Notes under the pieces: generated by a model
Database searches by the model: none
What the model was told of the DNA's origin: nothing
The model's input: the letters and a program-made list of their open reading frames with translations, nothing else
Shown here: one piece after another, positions 59,136-64,000 of the stretch
How positions within the stretch are numbered: position 1 is the first letter of the stretch
Layout of the letters: each line of letters opens with the position of its first letter
Translations under genes and position numbers: made by a program
NCBI RefSeq assembly: GCF_016908375.1
Contig: NZ_JAFBDS010000010.1
Coordinates: 1 to 64,000 of the forward strand
Direction of reading: 5' to 3'
Source: Amphibacillus cookii
GTDB taxonomy: Bacteria; Bacillota; Bacilli; Bacillales; Amphibacillaceae
Length of the DNA: 64,000 bases

Positions 59136-60416
59136 ATGATGGGTTTGCGTTTTAAAAAAGGTAAGCGTTTATTATTAACGTGTATCATTCTACTCCCACT
59201 CATGTTAATCAGTCTAACACCTTCGGAAACACTAGCGGCTAGTGATGTTAACATTAATTTATCTGCAGTGCGTCAAGAGATTCGTGGTTTTGGGGGAATG
59301 AATCATCCGGGCTGGATTGGTGATTTAACCGGACCTCAGCGTGAAACAGCTTTTGGAAATAACCATAATCAATTAGGCTTCTCTATTTTGCGTATTTATG
59401 TCGACGCCAATAGAAACAATTGGCACAGAGAGGTTGCAACCGCTAGACGAGCGATCGAACATGGCGCTTTAGTCATTGCTTCACCATGGAATCCTCCAAG
59501 TGACATGATTGAAACTTTCAATCGCCATGGAGATCGAAATGCTAAACGTTTGAGATATGATAAATATGATGCCTATGCACAGCACCTTAATGATTTTGTT
59601 GCATTTATGAGAAATAATGGGGTTGACCTCTATGCCATATCTGTTCAAAACGAACCTGATTATGCGCATGATTGGACTTGGTGGACACCAGCAGAAATGC
59701 TGCGTTTTATGAGAGAAAATGCAGGATCAATTAACACTAAAGTGATTGCACCGGAGTCGTTTCAATATTTAAAAAATATGTCCGACCCTATTTTAAACGA
59801 TCCACAAGCACTTGCAAATTTAGATATTCTTGGCGCTCACACTTACGGAACACGATTTAGTGATTTCAGCTACCCTTTATTTAAAGAGAAAGGGGCAGGA
59901 AAAGAGCTATGGATGACAGAAGTTTACTACCCTAACAGTCATGATAATTCAGGCGATCTTTGGCCCGAAGCTTTGGACGTTGCTTATCACATTCACCATA
60001 ATTTGGTTGATGCAGAATTCCAGGCCTATATATGGTGGTATATTCGTCGCCAATATGGACCAATGAAGGAAGACGGTACTATTAGCAAACGCGGATATTC
60101 AATGGCACACTTCTCTAAATTCGTCCGCCCCGGATATGTAAGGGTTGATGCGACCAAAAACCCAGAGACAAACGTTTACACCTCTGCATATAAAGGTGAC
60201 GGCAAAGTGGTTATTGTAGCTATTAATAGAGGAACGACACCGGTAAATCAAAACTTCGTCGTTCATAATGGCGGTATATCAAATGTAGGTAGATGGATCA
60301 CAACAGGAAGTAGTAATCTTCAACCAGGAACTAATCTTAATGTAACTGGACGTAATTTTTGGGCACACCTGCCTGCTCAAAGTGTGACCACTTTTGTTGG
60401 AGATATTAACAATTAG
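59136..60416 (+). CDS. xynC: Secreted glucuronoxylanase, GH30 subfamily 8
   Basis: A 426-residue secreted endoxylanase that cuts glucuronoxylan at a bond set by the methylglucuronate side chain, giving aldouronates. Signal peptide (about residues 1-35, cleavage near LAA-SDV), (beta/alpha)8 barrel with acid/base Glu173 (QNEPDYAH) and nucleophile Glu262 (WMTEVYYPN), and a C-terminal side beta-domain. It is very close to B. subtilis XynC, including the WWYIRRQYGP loop near the glucuronate site. ATG 59136 or 59139 fits AGGAG at 59125-59129; the ATG at 59130 directly abuts it. It supplies the substrates of the Lpl-type importer and AguA. Confidence 0.94.
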   Translation: MMGLRFKKGKRLLLTCIILLPLMLISLTPSETLAASDVNINLSAVRQEIRGFGGMNHPGWIGDLTGPQRETAFGNNHNQLGFSILRIYVDANRNNWHREVATARRAIEHGALVIASPWNPPSDMIETFNRHGDRNAKRLRYDKYDAYAQHLNDFVAFMRNNGVDLYAISVQNEPDYAHDWTWWTPAEMLRFMRENAGSINTKVIAPESFQYLKNMSDPILNDPQALANLDILGAHTYGTRFSDFSYPLFKEKGAGKELWMTEVYYPNSHDNSGDLWPEALDVAYHIHHNLVDAEFQAYIWWYIRRQYGPMKEDGTISKRGYSMAHFSKFVRPGYVRVDATKNPETNVYTSAYKGDGKVVIVAINRGTTPVNQNFVVHNGGISNVGRWITTGSSNLQPGTNLNVTGRNFWAHLPAQSVTTFVGDINN

Positions 60417-60603
60417 TCATATTATTACTCAACAATATAAACACTATAATAGCTTTCACACAAATGCTAAACAATCGCTTTATGTTAAGGATGAAAAGCG
60501 CCATTTCTGCACCTTTAAATAAGCGATGCGCTCTTGTTTACAGATAAATTTTTTGTTTATTGATAGCATGAACACATTGAATGACGACCGCGTTCATGTA
60601 AAA

Positions 60604-60646
60604 TTAAACCCTCAGCAGGCAATAAAGCGCCTTGCTGAGGGTTTAA
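60604..60646. terminator. Terminator between the convergent GH30 and GH43 genes
   Basis: Perfect 14-base arms TTAAACCCTCAGCA (60604-60617) and TGCTGAGGGTTTAA (60633-60646), extended by GGC/GCC pairs with a bulge. Minus-strand side ends in TTTAATTTT; it can serve both converging genes. Confidence 0.75.
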
Positions 60647-60694
60647 GCTTTCTTATCGTTTTACGCGCTACATGTCAGATACGTAATTAATACT

Positions 60695-62245
60695 TCACCT
60701 TACTTTAAACGATTTATTCACACTAAAATAATCAAAATCGACATATCCACCCGCTTGCTTTGTTGCATAATTGAAAAGTGCAAATCGATAGCCCATAAAA
60801 TGTTTGGGTAAAGTATATTTCATTTGCAGCACATCTCCAATGGCATGCCATTGTTCCTGATCTAAACTATAATAAAAAGAAGCTTGATCCTCCATATTTT
60901 CAAATTGACAATCCATTCTTAAATAAATACGACCTTGTGTCAGAGGCGTGGATTCAATTTCATTTTCTTCTGATGCATTTCCTCTTACCATAACTAAATA
61001 TTTTGCTTGATCACAAACCTTAATGCCAACAAATCCGTAATGTTCCTGAAGTGCGGCCAGTCCCGCAATATCCCCATCTTTCATATTATCGATTTCTACT
61101 GCTACCTGTCCTGTACAAGACGGCCCAAATGTCCGTTGGGTTAAGGTATTCCTCGCATAAAGAAGTGACTCACTCATACGACCATTAATTAACCTTAAAT
61201 AGCTAGGGCGATCGGTAAGGTTCCAAAAACGATGATCTGGGTTGTGATTCCACTGCCATGTTCTTTTTAGAACGTCTTGATTTATGTGATCAATATTATT
61301 GGAACGTGTGGCGATATCAAAATGATCAGACGCTACAATATTAGGAATCCCGTAATTATTGTTTTGCTCGCATGCATAAACCACTTTCGAACGATGATGA
61401 ATAGGCCAACCATCCTCCCAAGTTACATCAACTAGGCAAGGACTACGTCCGACGGCACCTCGATCTTGAAACAATAAAGCATACCATGATCCATTAATGG
61501 TCTCGACTAATCCACCTTGAGCAATGCCAGCATCGGATAAAGCAATACGTCCTTCGTATTTACCATCAACTCGATCCGATCGAAACATTAACTGTGTTCG
61601 GCCGCCTTCTTGAGGGATCATAATTAAAAAGACAAAATACATACCATTAATCTTTTGAAAGTGAGACCCTTCTGCTGGTAAAATACAGTTATCCCCTAAT
61701 ATCTGGCTTGAATTCGGAATCAAAACTTTACTTAATCCATCTTCTTTAATAGCAGTAGCATCCGCTGTTAATTCAATAATTCTAATATCGCCACTACCAT
61801 ATGTCATATAGACCCGATCTTCATCAAAGAGTAATGACATATCATGATAGACACCTTCCAAGGTTGACTTCTCCCACTGATGTTGTTCTATGTTATTGGT
61901 TTTAAATATATATGTCTTTCCCGCACTAAACGAGGCAACAGCTAAATAAAATACACCATCATGATAGCGTAAACTACTTGCCCACGAACCTTTTCCATAC
62001 TCATCTTGTTTGTTAGTTAATGTTTGCTGTTCTCCATCTTCTAAAATATCATACACGTACGTTACAATTTCCCAGTTGACAAGATCAGTTGAAGTCATTA
62101 TGGGTACACCTGGATTCATATGCATCGTTGTACTTGACATGTAATAAACATCTTTGACTCGAATCACATCCGGATCAGGTACATCAGCCCAAATAATTGG
62201 ATTTTGAAAATTTGGAGGTGCATTTACACTTCTTTTTTCTACCAT
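60695..62245 (-). CDS. Cytoplasmic GH43 family protein, probable xylosidase or arabinofuranosidase
   Basis: A 516-residue GH43 protein without signal peptide: propeller (about residues 12-310) plus a C-terminal beta-sandwich (about 330-510). The likely triad is Asp24 (DVPDPDVI), Asp135 (VYHDMSLLF) and Glu192 (PAEGSHFQKI). It differs clearly from the two other cytoplasmic GH43 enzymes (for example MHMNPGVPIMTSTDLVNW; PAEGSHF in place of E-[AG]-PHLY), so it belongs to another subfamily whose linkage preference I cannot name. AAGGAG lies nine bases before ATG 62245. It is downstream of a response regulator gene on the same strand. Confidence 0.83.
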   Translation of the reverse strand: MVEKRSVNAPPNFQNPIIWADVPDPDVIRVKDVYYMSSTTMHMNPGVPIMTSTDLVNWEIVTYVYDILEDGEQQTLTNKQDEYGKGSWASSLRYHDGVFYLAVASFSAGKTYIFKTNNIEQHQWEKSTLEGVYHDMSLLFDEDRVYMTYGSGDIRIIELTADATAIKEDGLSKVLIPNSSQILGDNCILPAEGSHFQKINGMYFVFLIMIPQEGGRTQLMFRSDRVDGKYEGRIALSDAGIAQGGLVETINGSWYALLFQDRGAVGRSPCLVDVTWEDGWPIHHRSKVVYACEQNNNYGIPNIVASDHFDIATRSNNIDHINQDVLKRTWQWNHNPDHRFWNLTDRPSYLRLINGRMSESLLYARNTLTQRTFGPSCTGQVAVEIDNMKDGDIAGLAALQEHYGFVGIKVCDQAKYLVMVRGNASEENEIESTPLTQGRIYLRMDCQFENMEDQASFYYSLDQEQWHAIGDVLQMKYTLPKHFMGYRFALFNYATKQAGGYVDFDYFSVNKSFKVR

Positions 62246-62269
62246 TCATTATTGCTCCTTTAATCCTCA

Positions 62270-62322
62270 TAAAACGACCCTTCAATTAACGGACATTTTA
62301 CGAAAGGTTATCTGTGATAAAA
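62270..62322 (+). repeat. Repeat family A, short copy
   Basis: AAAACGACCCTTCAATTAACG then AAAGGTTATCTGTGATAAAA joins the left and right ends of family A without the middle, as at 42536. It lies between the response regulator and the GH43 gene. Confidence 0.6.
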
Positions 62323-62383
62323 ATAATAGTTTTTTGATTAGACTTACGTATTCACGGAACAAGTTAAACAATCGATTAGCTGA

Positions 62384-63928
62384 TTAGTTGATAATCTTTT
62401 GTCGATATTTGGACGGTGTACTCCCTTCCATCTTTTCAAATTGGGTAACAAAATAATCCGGGCTTCCAAATCCCACCTCTTCCGCTACCTCATAAATACG
62501 CAAATCGGTTTGACGTAAAATTTGTTTTGCTTTCTCAATCCGGACCTTTAGTAAATAATCTTTGAAGTAGACACCATAGGTCTTTTTAAATAATTGGCCT
62601 AAATAGACAGGATTCATATAAAATTGATTAGCTATCTTCTTTAATGTTAACGGTTCAGTGAAATGTTTATGAATATAACGTTTTACCTTATAAATATCAC
62701 CATTATACTTCTCTTTACTAAGCGCACATATAAGGCTACTTCCCCTCAATGCATAGTTTAGTAGAGCTTCCTTAAGTTCATTTAATGTCTTTTTCTCATT
62801 AAATATTTCAATTAAAGCTGTGATTTGTTTAGTCGGTTCGTTATGTTCAGCAACGCGTTGAATGGTCGCTTCTAATTCTTTATCTAAATGAAAAAGGAAC
62901 ATTTTTATGGCGTCAACCGGTGCAGCAACGTGCTGGATATCTTTAATCCATTGATTAATTTGTTTTTTTATTGCTTGAATATTATTTTCTTCAATTTCCT
63001 CTAGTAATTTATCAATCATTTCATGATTAAGCGGTTTATTCTCCAAATGACAGCGAGCAAGTTCATTATTATACATTAGCGGGGTATCATCACGTCTGTA
63101 ATATCTCCGATTGCTCGCAATGATAGCAGTTTGGTATGAAGATCGCATCCCCTCTAGCCCTCTGTCTACTACTCCAGCAAATAAAAATATCTTTAAACCA
63201 ATTTCCTTTTCAATAAATACTTTAAGACGTGATAAGAACCAAGGTACTTCATTTACATTTTGCGGAAGGTGTTTTTCTTGTAAGATCACACCGTAACCTT
63301 CGCGCTCAAATGGATGGATAAACACGCGGGGATCACCGACAAAGTTAGCAATTGATCGATTGATCTTTTCATCAATCATATCCGTAATCATCTGGTTTCG
63401 TACATCAATAATTAAATAACAGCTTTCTTTATTAATATCTTCAGTAAGGATAGCAAGATCATTAAGGTTAGGCTCCTCACCATCTACAATGATGCGCTGA
63501 TAGAGACCATAGTTAATAAAGCGCTGATTAGCCTGTTCTTCCAAACGTTCCTTTTCAATCACTTCAGTTAAAATTGAAAAAGTATCCTCTAGTTCCTTCT
63601 TGTCAATTGGCTTAAGAAGAAAATCGGTAACACCTAAACGGACAGCGCGTTGAGCATACTCAAAGTCACTATAACCACTAATGACAATAAATTTGGGAGG
63701 GGTCTTAGCTTTTTTCTTTATTTGCTGAATAAGCTCTAGACCATCATATACCGGCATCCGGATGTCGGTAAGAACAACGTCAGGCCTTTGTTCAAGAATG
63801 AGCTGCAAAGCATCTTCCCCATCACTCGCTTCTCCTACTACTTCATAGTCGATGGCCTCCCAATCAATAAGCGTCATGATGCCTTTCCTTACAAAATGTT
63901 CGTCATCTACTAAAACGACACGATTCAT
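62384..63928 (-). CDS. YesN-type response regulator (receiver + AraC domain)
   Basis: A 514-residue regulator with an intact receiver (Asp8-Asp9, acceptor Asp55 in VVLTDIRMP, Ser84, Lys106 in DFLLKPID), a long middle region and a C-terminal AraC domain (about 415-512: LTLKKIANQFYMNPVYLGQLFKK; LRIYEVAEEVGFGSPDYFVTQF). No kinase gene adjoins within the window; it could be just outside, upstream on the minus strand, or be the YesM-type kinase at 26835. A perfect cre site lies 19 bases before its start codon. Confidence 0.9.
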   Translation of the reverse strand: MNRVVLVDDEHFVRKGIMTLIDWEAIDYEVVGEASDGEDALQLILEQRPDVVLTDIRMPVYDGLELIQQIKKKAKTPPKFIVISGYSDFEYAQRAVRLGVTDFLLKPIDKKELEDTFSILTEVIEKERLEEQANQRFINYGLYQRIIVDGEEPNLNDLAILTEDINKESCYLIIDVRNQMITDMIDEKINRSIANFVGDPRVFIHPFEREGYGVILQEKHLPQNVNEVPWFLSRLKVFIEKEIGLKIFLFAGVVDRGLEGMRSSYQTAIIASNRRYYRRDDTPLMYNNELARCHLENKPLNHEMIDKLLEEIEENNIQAIKKQINQWIKDIQHVAAPVDAIKMFLFHLDKELEATIQRVAEHNEPTKQITALIEIFNEKKTLNELKEALLNYALRGSSLICALSKEKYNGDIYKVKRYIHKHFTEPLTLKKIANQFYMNPVYLGQLFKKTYGVYFKDYLLKVRIEKAKQILRQTDLRIYEVAEEVGFGSPDYFVTQFEKMEGSTPSKYRQKIIN

Positions 63929-63946
63929 TATTAAACCACCCTCACT

Positions 63947-63961
63947 TTGTAAGCGTTATCA
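63947..63961 (+). promoter_or_regulatory. Perfect cre site before the response regulator
   Basis: TTGTAAGCGTTATCA fits WTGNAARCGNWWWCA at all 15 positions and ends 19 bases before the start codon, so CcpA binding there would block transcription of the regulator gene or of an operon entering from beyond the window. Confidence 0.75.
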
Positions 63962-64000
63962 ATAAATTACAGAATAATAGTGCAATTATCCTCGTAAAAC

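Overview
The window looks like the chromosome of a low-GC Gram-positive bacterium of the family Bacillaceae. The evidence is the AGGAGG-type ribosome sites, frequent TTG starts, CcpA-type cre sites, and close resemblance of many proteins to Bacillus subtilis PdxK, YwnA/YwnB, YdaT, MalA/MalP/MalR, XynC and XynD and to the GH8 enzyme Rex of alkaliphilic Bacillus. A halophilic or alkaliphilic genus such as Amphibacillus or Gracilibacillus would fit, but the genus is a guess. No tRNA, rRNA, CRISPR array or prophage was seen.

Layout. Positions 1-5300 hold housekeeping genes: a nitroreductase, pyridoxine kinase, an Rrf2 regulator with its oxidoreductase, a decayed IS110-type transposase and a YdaT-like protein. 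Positions 5331-9132 are a maltose PTS operon (malP-malA) with its RpiR-type regulator. Positions 9705-13844 hold a small membrane protein and a GntR-regulated ABC operon of the Ytr type. From about 14.5 kb to the end almost everything serves glucurono-arabinoxylan use.

How the xylan genes fit together. Two secreted enzymes, GH30 glucuronoxylanase (XynC-like, 59136) and GH43-CBM6 arabinofuranohydrolase (XynD-like, 55844), cut the polymer outside the cell. An Lpl-type ABC importer (22830-26684) probably brings in aldouronates and xylo-oligosaccharides. Cytoplasmic enzymes finish the job: GH67 alpha-glucuronidase, GH10 xylanase, GH39 and GH43 xylosidases, GH8 reducing-end exoxylanase and a further GH43 at 60695. 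Xylose enters through XylA/XylB and glucuronate-derived fructuronate through UxuB/UxuA. UxaC, KdgK/KdgA and XylR are not in the window and must be elsewhere. Candidate XylR operators sit at the xylA promoter and at the promoter of the 30160-36090 operon. cre-like sites lie before most operons.

Least explained part. Genes 42681-54040 form a tight, overlapping eight-gene unit: two pairs of ABC permeases, a 972-residue membrane-anchored binding protein with beta-sandwich modules, an NHL-propeller/TPR membrane protein, a YIP1-like membrane protein and an 858-residue DUF5696-like lipoprotein. It is preceded by another binding lipoprotein (54292). This is the best candidate for an undescribed system: a surface glycan-handling and import machine. 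Other points of note are an AraC-type response regulator whose receiver has lost its phosphorylation residues (57710), a binding protein-kinase-regulator operon lacking its own permeases (36636-41724), and three families of intergenic foldback repeats: family A with at least seven copies or fragments, family B with two inverted copies about 32 kb apart, and a single element C.
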